Assembly (NCBI GenBank): GCA_948099385.1
Contig: CANUEZ040000183.1
Coordinates: 2,666,001 to 2,730,000, forward strand
Direction: 5' to 3'
Length of the DNA stretch: 64,000 bases
DNA from: Fasciola hepatica
Taxonomy: Eukaryota > Platyhelminthes > Trematoda > Plagiorchiida > Fasciolidae
The translations under genes were made by a program, and so were the position numbers. Within the stretch, counting starts at the first letter, position 1. Each line of letters starts with the position of its first letter. Below, piece by piece: positions 50,201 to 61,062 of this stretch. Below the pieces are notes generated by a model. It made no database searches. It saw only the letters and a program-made list of their open reading frames with translations, and had not been told where the DNA came from.

Positions 50201-51053
50201 CTGTGAAATAACTTGATATTTTACTATGTGCAGATTAAGAAAAGACTGTGCTGATTGAGAACTTGTTGTCTTCCATATATTGGTTGAACGTTCAGTTTGG
50301 CTTGCCAGAACCACGCAAATCAGTGCCCCTGGATTTCAGGTAGAAACTTTAGTTTATAGCTACTGTGAAAACGTGTGGTATTAGCGAAAAAGTGCACAGA
50401 GCTCAGTAAATGACGAGCATCATCAAGTTTCTGAAACTTACCATTATGAAGTATTACCGATGACAGTTGCGACATCCGATTGATTAGCTCATCGAAGTGT
50501 ATAAATAAAGCTGATGAAAAAGAGTGGAAGTTCAGTAATATTTACTTCATCAAAGCCATGATTTGGAAGTTGAGTTTGCCAAGTGCATTTATTCCAAATC
50601 AATAATGGCTTGTCAAGCATGAAAAAAGTAATTGAACGTATTATAAAGAGAACACAATAGTGGGGACATTGGTAGACAAAAAACATTTTATTTATGGTAG
50701 TAACTCCATCATGACTAGACCGTTTCCTGACCAAGTTTGATGCACTGCGTGCAACCAAGATCAACAAAAGCTACACGGGATGAGTTGCACAGACTGGCCA
50801 TAAGCTCAGGCGTGGACGGTCATTGGGAATAGGCAAGACGAACTGTATTATCATCATACCAGTTAATTCACAAAATCAGGGCCTTCCCCACTAATAGTTT
50901 TGCTCCTGTAGGAGATACATCTGTGAGTACTTAAAGAAAACTTAAGTTCCTCGGCCAAAAATACCTGCTGGATATAAGTGGGAGTAGACCATAAACTAGA
51001 GAACATGATTTCTTCGATGAATTCAACGAACTTCATTGGCAGCTGTCGCCTGC
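47128..51053 (-). CDS. Candidate multi-exon gene, unknown protein (partial)
   Basis: Within 4 kb on the minus strand several segments show acceptor, open phase and donor. From 5' to 3' they are about 51042-50965, 50510-50442, 49514-49452, 49311-49151, 48740-48661 and 47226-47128. Junctions 50442 to 49514 and 49452 to 49311 match in phase and give continuous helix-rich sequence. Other junctions need an unseen exon or a different splice site. A further open stretch at 48372-48495 would join in phase to the exon at 47226. The composition is charged and leucine-rich, suggesting a helical or coiled-coil protein. I do not recognise the family. Exon-like patterns arise often by chance in AT-rich DNA, so confidence is moderate. 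Confidence 0.4.
48661..48740 (-). CDS. Candidate exon
   Basis: Donor ACG/GTAAGTT is strong; the acceptor (GTGCTTGAG) is weak. Contains KVLSHALHGDGLKFSVQNYN. A stop just upstream in this frame forces the exon to start at about 48740 or slightly later. The phase does not match the exon at 49151 without an alternative site. Confidence 0.35.
49151..49311 (-). CDS. Candidate exon (about 54 codons)
   Basis: Acceptor AACAAAACTCAG, donor GAG/GTAAAA. Contains FPNVILKSGPKHHHNQ, DYDEILSQEISLD and DKELFRTFLFMSS. The longest candidate exon. It joins in phase to the preceding exon across a glycine codon. Its 3' end is uncertain because all three frames stay open for a while after the donor. Confidence 0.45.
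49452..49514 (-). CDS. Candidate exon (21 codons)
   Basis: Acceptor CATTTCATTGTTCTAG, donor G/GTATGTG. Contains DTIRAFKELLVEKYAKLKRY. It joins in phase on both sides to neighbouring candidate exons. Confidence 0.5.
50442..50510 (-). CDS. Candidate exon (23 codons)
   Basis: Acceptor CCACTCTTTTTCATCAG (strong pyrimidine tract), donor G/GTAAGTTTC. Contains FIHFDELINRMSQLSSVIL. It ends with one base that completes a glutamate codon with the next exon. Confidence 0.5.
50965..51053 (-). CDS. Candidate exon
   Basis: Acceptor CTACTCTTAG or, 11 bases later, GGCGACAG; donor CAG/GTATTTTT. Contains LPMKFVEFIEEIMFSSLWST. The later acceptor gives phase 0, compatible with a small upstream candidate at 51254-51293. 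The link to the exon at 50510 needs another exon or an internal acceptor. Confidence 0.4.
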
Positions 51054-51431
51054 CTAAGAGTAGCATCTATGGTCTAAAGAATGTTGGCCCGTTGAAGTCC
51101 CACCTGGTCCACAGGTTTTATGGGGTTAAGGGCCTAATCAGAAAAGCTAATCAGTGAGTGAACACTGAGGAAATCCAGGAAATAATGGTGAAACCACCAG
51201 GTTCTGCGTGACAAGCAGGTAAACGTCATTTCACGGGAACTACGATCGTCTTACTCGTTCAGCTTTCTGTCTTGCTACATTTTGAATCACAGTGCTGAGT
51301 CAAAGGAACTGGTAAAGGACCACGAAAACCCAATAATTTACATTTTCTCCAGTCTTCGCGTATGATTCCTCCAAGAACAATCAGCTTTCGCACATCAGAT
51401 CATTCTACTCCTTTCTTTCCTTTTCATTTAG

Positions 51432-51564
51432 GATAGACACACGATAGCATTGCTCGCAATGGATCAGAAACATGCCTCTGGCAGTTGAAGTTGTACAGGA
51501 ATGCTCGCTGTTTATCACTAAAATGTTTTCGCAGCATTATGAGGATGTGCTAATCCCTCCATTG
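51432..51564 (+). CDS. Candidate plus-strand exon, conflicting strand
   Basis: Very good acceptor (CTTTCTTTCCTTTTCATTTAG) and donor TTG/GTATGTGTA. From an ATG at 51472 the frame reads MPLAVEVVQECSLFITKMFS and ends LIPPL at the donor. Upstream of the ATG all frames but one are closed, so the first 40 bases would be 5' UTR. It lies on the opposite strand from the exon cluster at 47-51 kb. The minus strand here is also open, so the strand is uncertain. Confidence 0.3.
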
Positions 51565-52490
51565 GTATGTGTAAGCCTGCTTCATAAAAAACATTATATA
51601 ATTGAACCAAAGTTACTTTCGTCAGCACGTTTATTTTTGAACTGCTTTTCCGAATGATCAGACCATCATATGAAACATAGCATAAGAAGCTAGAATAATT
51701 CAATTGGACGTGGATCCAAAAGATCTACCAAGGAGATACTAGACGTTAAAATGTAGTATGGCTGATGGTGCGGTCAGCTGCACTGGCAGAGAATAATATC
51801 ATAAATTCGGTGTGATATTCACTTTGTTGATGTAGTTTTAATAGTGTTCGCTGTTGTTACCGATCATCAGCTATGCATGCACGTCACCTAGAAACAATAG
51901 CATAAAGCTTTCGCCAAATCCTTGTTCGGAAGGTTATTCATGTTCACCGACGGAATAAGCTTTGTAGGATCAACTTGTGATTCCAAAAATAGACTCGTCA
52001 TCCATACACATTCTGAGAGATTCGCATGAGAATAAAGTTATTTTCTCTTTATTTTAGTTATCTCGCTATTAAATGCCTAACACGTTTGCTTGCTTCATAT
52101 CATTTGAAACCACGAAAACAGGTTTGTCATCAGGTAACTGCGGAAATGACGAGGGATATCCTTGCGGGGTATATGGCTTTGATATCAGTATAGCTCGTAA
52201 TTGCTATATACTGCCACATATATATAAATACAATATATATATATGTATAAATGTATATATATATACATACATATACATATATATTTGTTCACTGGGATCT
52301 AATTTGAATCGTCTGCAGTGTGAATGGATATTCTCTCACAACTGTGATTTCTCATAGTTATTCGTGTCTGGGTCACTGCTAACCCAACGAACAACAAGGC
52401 TGCACGTGCGAGCGCTGATAGTCACAGCAAGTTGTATGTAAACGTTTGAAACATATAACATCTGAATGTACAAGCATGAAGACGAGTTGG
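51565..52490. other. No recognised gene
   Basis: Contains a TA-rich, irregular tract at 52216-52284. No gene recognised. The sequence just before the hammerhead (52330-52490) has no clear tRNA-like boxes. Confidence 0.5.
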
Positions 52491-52557
52491 CCGAAGAGTA
52501 CCGGGTACGCATACCTGATGAGCGGCAACAACCGCAAAACTGGTCGTGTGCTTCTGG
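52491..52557 (+). ncRNA. Type I hammerhead ribozyme, one core change
   Basis: Inner stem I GCATAC (52509-52514) pairs with GTGTGC (52546-52551), six pairs with one G-U. Core CTGATGA (52515-52521), stem II GCGG (52522-52525)/CCGC (52532-52535) with loop CAACAA, then AAAAC (52536-52540), TG, and cleavage triplet GTC (52543-52545). Outer stem I is CCG-AA (52491-52495) with TT-C-TGG (52552-52557). Everything matches the hammerhead consensus except base 52536, an A where G12, the general base of the reaction, is required. Stem III is only A-C/G-T with a two-base loop, as in minimal hammerheads of retroelements thought to act as dimers. Host element unknown; no PLE protein adjoins. Confidence 0.82.
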
Positions 52558-52588
52558 GGAAACGTTTTCCACAATTTTGCATAGTAAT

Positions 52589-52593
<5 letters not shown>

Positions 52594-52653
<60 letters not shown>
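52594..52653. repeat. (TA)n microsatellite
   Basis: 30 uninterrupted TA units starting 37 bp after the hammerhead. It may be a degenerate element tail or independent slippage. Confidence 0.97.
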
Positions 52654-52657
<4 letters not shown>

Positions 52658-54960
52658 ATTCATAGGCTGCTAATTACTAAACTTGACTGGCGGTTGATAA
52701 ATTTTTCAGAACCAAGACAGAAGAAGTTATAGATCACCATGCTGTTCTTGTGAATACTGTTTGTCATTCAGCAGGTCAAGAAAATGCCTTTCGTCATGGA
52801 TATGGTCGTCGCCATCAATGCTTGTACCTCACAAGGAGATGAACAACGTAAAGGTTTACATACTAACATGCAGATGCATCATTTACAGAGCATTTTGTAG
52901 AACCGGTTTTGTGGGATTACGCGAAATATATCAAAAGAAGTTCACAACGAACAGAATCACGTAATTCAATATGGATTATTGTTGACAGTACATTCGTTGG
53001 CGTAATTCTCAGCTAGATTTTTGCACTGAGTAACAGAGTTGCCGGAGGCTATGGAGTTAAATCTTCGTGTCGAATTACTACATCGCCTATAATGAGGCTT
53101 CATTGAATACGGAACAGCAGCATGTCATCTGTACTTATGATATAATTCATCGAAACAAAACTCTGCGGTCGCTAGCCTTGAAAGGATCGTAACTCGGTAC
53201 TCAAGTTTGTATATCAAAGACAAGATAAAAACAAAAGCATAACAAATGTTAGACAAAAGTATAAGCGGATAATCAGAAACAGGCAAAGAAACTCACGAGC
53301 AGCATTGAGCAGTGCAGTGCACTGAATAAGATATAAAATAGCTTTCATAAACATTTTCTAAGTAGGAATGAGGATAAATTAGGTGCTCATCATTCGTATG
53401 TGGCCCCTCAGCAGAAAACCCATTGGTGTGAAAGACACACCGAAAAAATCACGCGCACTAGAATTAAATCGATTGCTCACGGTAAAGGCGATTCTACGGA
53501 CACAACAAATTGCGCACGACATACCATCAGTAATAAACTAGCATAGGTCACCTGGTGCGCAGCGTCCTTTGGAATCAGAGATGGGAGCTGTTCACAAATG
53601 GTCGCAGTATTCAAATTACAGAGGCTTGACTCAAACGGACTACAAAATCAATTCCATTTCTATGGTAATTTTTTCTCTCAGAAATGTCCATACTTTTAAA
53701 AACCACCAGAACGTGAACCATCGGCTGGCGCAAAAAGTTTTTTTATCTTCTATAATGACGTTACTCACCTTACAAAAATAATATTATCTCATTCACATTG
53801 GAGAGTGAATTAAATCAACTCATTCCAATTTCGTCTCTGTTGGCTCTATTGCGGACAGTTTTGGATAATGAACACGTTGGTTTCTGATAAGGTTCAACGT
53901 TCTTCAAAGATTTTCTTTACCACGATGCTGAAACTGAACTGACCATCACGAATATTTACCCCATGCTTCATATAACCCACAATTTCTGTGTTGGGTTAGA
54001 ATAATCGAAGCACCGCCGGTGATTATTTGGTAGCCTCTTACTGACAACATAATTCCTTGAGAGATTCTTTTGTTTTATCATACAATAAAAAATACTGCAC
54101 ACAAAAGAGAAGCAAAAATGAAGCAAAACTTCATTCCAGGAGTAATAGCAAAGGTTCTGTCGATGGACAGGGGTAATTCAACAGAAAATCGATGGAGAAT
54201 CACGTCCGGATGGAATACCGACTCTTATTTTGATTCAGGAGAAATGCATCTGCATCGATGATCTTCAAAATGTCAACTTCATTCTCTCGGTTTCATTGAC
54301 ACGATTCCATCGAGAAAAGGACATCAATCACTCCATGAATCTTCGGATACGTTCCATTGGATTTTCATTGCTGTTCCCACAGATAAACTGAAATCAGTCG
54401 GTTAGACACAGTATCAGCTGATGTTGTCGACTCATTGTTTGCAGATAGTGAATGATTGTATTTCTGCAGCAATTCCAATTTCAACAGTGAAACAATTATC
54501 GAAGCTGCAACCGGGATATGTTGCACTCAGATCTCTACCTGGGACATATGTGGTTCCCCACCACTTCACGTCCCAAATTGAAATTGCTGGTTACTCGTGA
54601 GATTATCGGTTATCTCAAAGGCACTCCTGCGCAAGCTTGTGAAAAATAGTGGAAAATTCTGGTTGAGTGCACCGGTTCTAGTAGGTCTTCTTTGGGTAGT
54701 GCAAAATACTGATCCGTGACTCACAGCTGGTACTGGGCTTTGCTTTGGTGTCAAGATACGACAGATATGCTAATAGTCATGATAATATTGTACGATTCCA
54801 TGTCGAATATAATTTCCAGAACAAAATGAAATGAGTTTTATCACGAGCCACGCTGCTCCCGCATCATAACTCTAGAAAGCTCTACAAAAAGCGTGCTACT
54901 CAAATTCGTAATATACATAAGTAATGTAATTTGAAGATTATATGGTCTTTTGGTCATTAC
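52654..54960. other. No recognised gene
   Basis: Frames under 71 codons; nothing identifiable. Confidence 0.5.
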
Positions 54961-55031
54961 CTTAGTGCTGTATTTGTGTCGCACAGATACCGGTTTATTT
55001 GAAGTTACTCTATTCCAAAATGGCACTGCAT
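54961..55031 (-). CDS. Candidate exon, unknown protein
   Basis: Acceptor TTCTTCCCACTGAGCACTGGTTAAG, donor AAG/GTAATG. Contains AVPFWNRVTSNKPVSVRHKY. It starts with two bases of a split codon and would join in phase to a possible first exon at 58562-58604. Could be an upstream part of the 47-51 kb gene, but no intervening exons were found. Confidence 0.3.
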
Positions 55032-56972
55032 CTTAACCAGTGCTCAGTGGGAAGAATAACAAAAAACAGACGAAAGCAGCGCAGTCCCACAATACTGTGG
55101 TATTTGTTGACCATTCACCGGGAGAACTTTGAACAGTCTTAGAAGAATTTCTCATATGAAAGCTAGCAATTGATTAAATACTTTTCAATCATTTACCGCG
55201 CATTATTTTGTGGAAAGACTGTATGTATCTCCTAGTAACTAAGTTTCGACACATCAGTTCGGGGGCTGATTGGGATCAAGTGATATTTAGCATAGATAAC
55301 TAAATTTAATTCAGCCTAACCAGATGGAAAGAATTCAGGAAGAGAATACTAACTTTAGTATGCCAGCTTTCGCTAGCGAACAAGTAAAGATGTGGAGTAG
55401 TACTGAAAGGTACGGATAGCAAATCTAAAAAGAAATCAGGTGGCTCACTCTTTCCTCAGAAAGAAATATCCATATTTTTCTCTAGGATTACGGAAAATCG
55501 ACTAATACCTTTGAGTATGGAAACCCGGCTTTCATTCAACCAAATGAATTACATTGGGGTTATTTACGGGGGACTGCGATCTTTGATTGGTCCACGCACA
55601 ATTCAGAACGTTACCGTATTGAAACTTATTGAGGTCCGCTAACGATGGAAATCTCTGCAAATGCAACGGTTCTGCTATGTTACACGTGTGGACGTCGCCC
55701 GTCCTATGCGAATGTATCATCCGGAATACCGTGTGGATTTTACCTGTCGTTGATTTTCATTCCCTAGCGATGAATGCCATTTCGTTTCCCATCAGCCGCT
55801 TAGTTGTGCCACTGTAACACACACAATAATACACACTGTCGTGAACAGATCGGCTGAAAGGGACCGTGCTCCAAAAAATGCATCTATTTCATTAGTTATT
55901 GCGTTGGCATACCAGTATACCAAATATAGCCGTCGTAAGTGTTCCAGTGTGTATTTAAATACGGAACATTAGACTGGATTTGAAATACTTTTGTACTTTT
56001 TAGATCACGTTGCACTGAAGAAAAATGGATTTCATGTTGAAGGAGCTCAGGAGAGAAAATCAACCGCACCAAAGAGAGAAGACAGCCTAATTCAAACTTT
56101 CGAATACCGCAATAATAGGTTAAGCCTCAATTTTCATCAGATTTGGTCAGTGATAGACGGTAGTATCTTATTGGACTAGTAGGCACGCTCCATTTGGAAT
56201 CAAAAGATGTCTTGGGCAAATGAAGTTCTTCCTTCAGTAGCCTACATAAAAACAGGGAGACGGAATTAAATGGTCCCTCCACGGTGCTGCTGAAAAAACT
56301 AAGTGTTTTATAGAATTATGAGCAATGGACTTTGTATTACTGTATTTGAGAGATCCATCAAACGGAGTAATATTGTTCAGTGATGCGCCATGGAAGAAAA
56401 GCCTTTTCTATTTGGTTGAGCCTTCGTTCATATTCAGACTGTGAAGAGAAATTTTGCTACCATACCCAGGTAGTGCCGATTGTCCGTTATAACTATGCTC
56501 ATTGGGGAGATCAGCCGGATGAAATACTTTATTGCATTTGTGATCGCGCGGATGGAGTTGCTCACAATAAAGTAACTATAAGATACACATCAAAACTGGC
56601 GTTTTCACGGACTACATCGAAATTTATTAAGGAATGATGAGACCATCGTTACCTCCGATATATGCATGCCGCTGTTGATCACGTTTTAATCCATCGGGTT
56701 GCGTACATTGATTCAGCTGATATTTCTTTACTCAGGGATAGTAAACTTTGCTCACCGAATATCACCTAATATGGGTTTTCCGGCATATCTTGAAATCATT
56801 TGACTGTGAAGCGGTTCCAAACGTGGCATTGTGCCGAAATAACTTCAATAATGCAGTTCAATCGTGGTCTAGAATGTTGTCACTCATTCGACTGTAATAA
56901 ACCTCTACCAATAAAGCAAGGATAGGTGAAAATGAGTTAAAGTTAGATCAAACGCTAATTTGCCTGCCTAAC

Positions 56973-56974
<2 letters not shown>
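55032..56974. other. No recognised gene
   Basis: An 85-codon plus-strand frame at 56380-56637 is unrecognised. No other signal. Confidence 0.5.

Positions 56975-57036
<62 letters not shown>
56975..57036. repeat. (TA)n microsatellite
   Basis: 31 uninterrupted AT units. Confidence 0.97.
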
Positions 57037-57041
<5 letters not shown>

Positions 57042-60000
57042 AAGGAACTATGGGAAATCGTTGATTTTCAAGGCTGCTTCACCAAAGAGACTAGCCCTAA
57101 TGATTGAAGATCACTGGCAAACCACACGACTTCTCCGTCGAACGGTGACTGTATTCAAGTGGACAGGATAGGGGGCTTTGCAAACTAGCATGTTTTTGAC
57201 TTTTATTTTCCCTTGTCAACGTTCGAACGAGCTGTTTCCAAAGAACAACCTTTCAACCTAGCACATCTTGTGGATTATAACAATGGTACTTGGGACAGAT
57301 CACTGAACTAAAGCCGAAGACGGACGCTTACCACTAGTCATGGCAGATTCTTGAGCTGATCGAGAGAATAACCGCCGCAGTAATTGAGTAAACTTTTTTA
57401 CCACGGAAGCTATTTTACTTTTTTATCATGAAGGGATGAGAAATTACCATACACTGTTTTCTGAGAAGTTGTAATAATGAACACAGTGAAATAACCAGGT
57501 ACCGGATATTCAGCGATCTAGCTGCACTAGTCTTGACACGTCAAGGATCATTTTTTGAGATCCAAAGCACCAGCTGCTGAAGACTCACGATGTGTTCAAC
57601 GATGCTACTGGTCTGTGTCTAATGGGTCAAATCGCGGACCTCGGTGATGCAAAACGTTTATCCTGACCGATTTTGCACCGATCAGAAAACGGCATATTCA
57701 CCTTAAATTTCCACCACAAACCACGAACAACGTGGTGATCAGCTGTATTCTGAGAATCTGATCATCAAATTATATTCGATTGGTTTTATTTTTGGGGCTC
57801 GTTTATGAGTTATACGACACCAATCAATATCAGTTCACGCAGGCGTGATTTGGAAATGTCTCACCCATGCGTCACATTTTTTCATGTCTGAAGCCGTGCT
57901 GCAGTGTATTTTGTCTGGAAATGTTTACACTTCGGTGCTATGTGGAAACGAAAATTATCATTGTTTTTTCTACTATTACCATGGGAGATTCCGACAGTAG
58001 TTTAAAGCTGCAAAGAAGTTCTCTAGCTGCAGTTCGGAACTGGAATCTCAGGGATTTTCTGTGTCACACTACAGCAGATACACTAACGCGAATGGCTGCT
58101 AATGAAACATCATATGTAGTGCAGGGCAGTAGATTATATTAGTGGCTAACGCTGTTATCACTAAGGGTGATTTTCATTCATATACTATTTCCCTCAATTG
58201 CAAGGAAAAATACGTGATAGGCTGCCGTGAAAATCTATTTGCTAGAGATAATGTGAACTCACAAGCCGAAAAGAAAAATTATTGTGGCTTGAAAACACTC
58301 AAGCACTGTGACAAAGTGTTAGTTGTAATGAGTTTGGGGGATGTGATATACCTAATTTTTCATCACGATGATTTATTCAAGCACCAAAATCTTGCGAAAC
58401 ACTGATGTTCATACCCACTTGATCAGTATTTCGTGAATGTGATCTGACTGAGATTATTCAGGGGGCTCACCTTGACCTTTCACTTAAAAAAACTCGAAGT
58501 AATGACTCACGTGTCACTCCTCAGTGGTTTTTTTTGACCACTCAAAAATTATAGCACTTACCATGTTCAAGCCATTTATCCAATAGTGAGATCATTCGAA
58601 GCATTCGACAATTTTAATAGGTGGAACTATTCAGGGGCACCAACGAGTGTGAAACCTATTTTATTTTTCAGTAGACGACGGAGGCCATTGATAATATACT
58701 TTCATTTCATTAAGGTATTGATTACAACCCTGATTATTTCGATGGCATCGAATTCTGGACGCAAACGACTCAACATCCGAAAAACCATGGGACAGAATTA
58801 CGGGGAACTGAAAGGAAGGTTTGAGAATTTATACCGGACCTAAAGGCCGAAATACAGATACTATCGATAAAGAACACAAAACATATTTTTTAAAAATGGC
58901 TTTCAAGAGAGGTGCTCTGTGTTAACGATCAATGAGCCATATCCGTGAGCTCAGCTTGAATAGGATAAAGACGCTCTCAAGGCCTTATATGGAGATGTCT
59001 TCAACCGAAAAATTGTCATTCACTATAGTGTCTGTCTAAAAAATTCGGGATCACCTCATGTCGGTTGAAATCCTGCCTTATGGTCGAATTCCAGTTTGAA
59101 CTGCTAATACTGCTCCCCATCGTTAAAAAAGTAATTTATTTTGCATAATTCTGGCTACTGAGAAAAGCAGCAGTTGTAAAAACTGGAATTCGTTCGTGTC
59201 GGGAGTTGGACCGAATGGAGGTGATCTCTAGTGTATTTATCAGACTGTAAAAGAAATGGTCATGCTAGACATGTGACTTCAAACTGCTAAAAGCAGAAAA
59301 CGACAGCACGTGAATCTTCTGATTATCAGAGCTTCCCCTCTATCTTACATCAGAGTTAACCCTTTTCCTCCGTAGATTTCAAAATTAAGATGTCACAGTT
59401 CTTCCAAATGGTTTAGTGAAAATAACCCATGGTTTATGAAATTATATCATGGATCAGATCGTGACAGTAAAAGACGGACACAAAGTCGTTCATGGACTTT
59501 CACCCAAGTGATATTTTTGGATAATACACGTACATTCGATGGAGACCTGCTGTTGAGATACTCCAACTCAGATATTCGTTCAGATGTTCACCTTATCCAC
59601 TCGGATTTGCCAATAAGAAATCCTCTTGCCTATAGATACTTTGCTCCTCAAATGAGAAATAATAATTCATCTTTCGTTTTGCTTCAGAAATAAGCAATAA
59701 CTGTGTGAATATGTTAGGGAGGTACTGAGCAACTTGAACACTGTTTTCAAAAAGAGTCTGCTTTTGAGTGAAAAACAACTGAGCTCTAGATAATACACGT
59801 TGTGTATCATACAAATTAAAGAAATTTTATTTACCACACAAGTAGATTTGATATTCAGTGTTTCGGACCTGACTTGGGGTCACGTTTTGCTTTGCGAAAT
59901 AAAAAGTGCGTTAGAAATATGGAAAAGTTTTATGCACTCTGGAAATGACACATTTTTGTCTTTTTCTTTGACTTACGCGCTAATATTGACTTTATACTTT

Positions 60001-60479
60001 CTTGCACAAAGCTAAAGGTTCATGAATATATCAATATTATCTATCGATCAGAACTTTTTCTGAGTGTGGAGGTTGAATTCAGCAGGTGTGAGATTGAAAA
60101 TTGTTTCTCATCTTCGAGCGGTTCCCAACATTTGAATTAGCAAACAGTGAAAAAAATTGTCATTGTTTATTATCCAGTCATAATTTTATGGAAGTATTTT
60201 GGACGGCGTGAAGTGACTCAGCAAGTTTATCCAGGGAGAGATTGTCATAAGATAGGGCGAATTTATCCGGCGATAATATGACAGGTACAGTTCGAACGAG
60301 CATCATCTGTATTTTGCGCACTTCATAAAGGAACAATTGTACGCACTTACCAACTCATATTCCAGAATCATTTTTCCGGTATCATTTCCTCAGGTAAATC
60401 AAAAAGTGATGATTCCGCGAAAACGCACGTATCACAAAGTAGGAGCAGTACACATTTAAAACACGGTAAATTTATTCTG
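57037..60479. other. No firm gene; weak exon-like segments
   Basis: Consecutive plus-strand frames of 91 and 87 codons (57867-58142, 58142-58405) and one of 85 codons (59436-59693) show no recognised domain. A minus-strand segment at 58562-58604 could be a first coding exon (MLRMISLLDKWLEH before GTAAGT), but it has no promoter evidence. Confidence 0.4.
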
Positions 60480-61062
60480 GGATGTATCCATGAGTACAAC
60501 AGAATTGTTAGAAAATTGTTTAAAGATGTTTGGCTTGACCCCAATAGCTGAACTCGATTATGAAAACAACTCCACGGCCAAGAAAAACGTTACCCCGAAA
60601 AAGTAAAAGCTTCAAGCCCCTGGAGAAGACGAGATGGAGGTACTGATTCATAGTCCAAAGAATAATCCGGAGAAAGCAGCGGATAAATCGCTCAGAGTTG
60701 TTTCAGGTTTTTGTTGTAGAATAGAGTAAGCAGGCTTTAGCATCAAGCGGAAGTCTACTGGGTTTAAAAGCAAACCTAAAATGGTCAGGTGGCACATTGA
60801 GATTCGTGTGAAGATGGGTTAAAACAGCCTTCTTATTGATGGTAATCGCGGCACACCTGATGGCAGTGGGGTAAAACCGTTCAAATCTACCATAGATGTT
60901 GGAGCCTTTAGGAATGGAAATGATTGTAGCTGGATGCCCCGGATCAGGAGTCGAACATTTTGATTGAGAATCACAGCAATGACTGGTGTGACAAGTTGAG
61001 CAAAACCAAACTTTAGAATTGCTGGACGGAGGACGTCAGAATGAGCAGCAAACAGAAAATTG
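60480..61062 (-). mobile_element. CR1/Rex-like non-LTR reverse transcriptase fragment
   Basis: Minus strand, from 61062 downwards: AAHSDVLRPAILK (family AAGPDGI-x-x-x-LK), AQLVTPVIAVILNQ (L-x-x-x-FN-x-S), a frameshift, then ATIISIPKGSN (the I-PIPK block), YPTAIRCAAIT (RPVALT position), KKAVLTHLHTNLN (E-x-LVL-x-HL) and HFRFAFKPSRLPLDA (QFAY-x-x-x-RS-x-DA). A second frameshift leads to TLSDLSAAFS, equivalent to motif A F-x-D-x-SSAFN. A trace of the FL-x-NR-x-Q-x-V region follows at about 60560. Jockey/CR1-superfamily RT of the Rex-like type. The upstream endonuclease and the YADD region are not readable. Confidence 0.8.

Noticed and set aside
50540..50600. Minus-strand exon-like segment before GTAAAT
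   Set aside because: Its phase does not fit the next candidate exon and the acceptor is weak.
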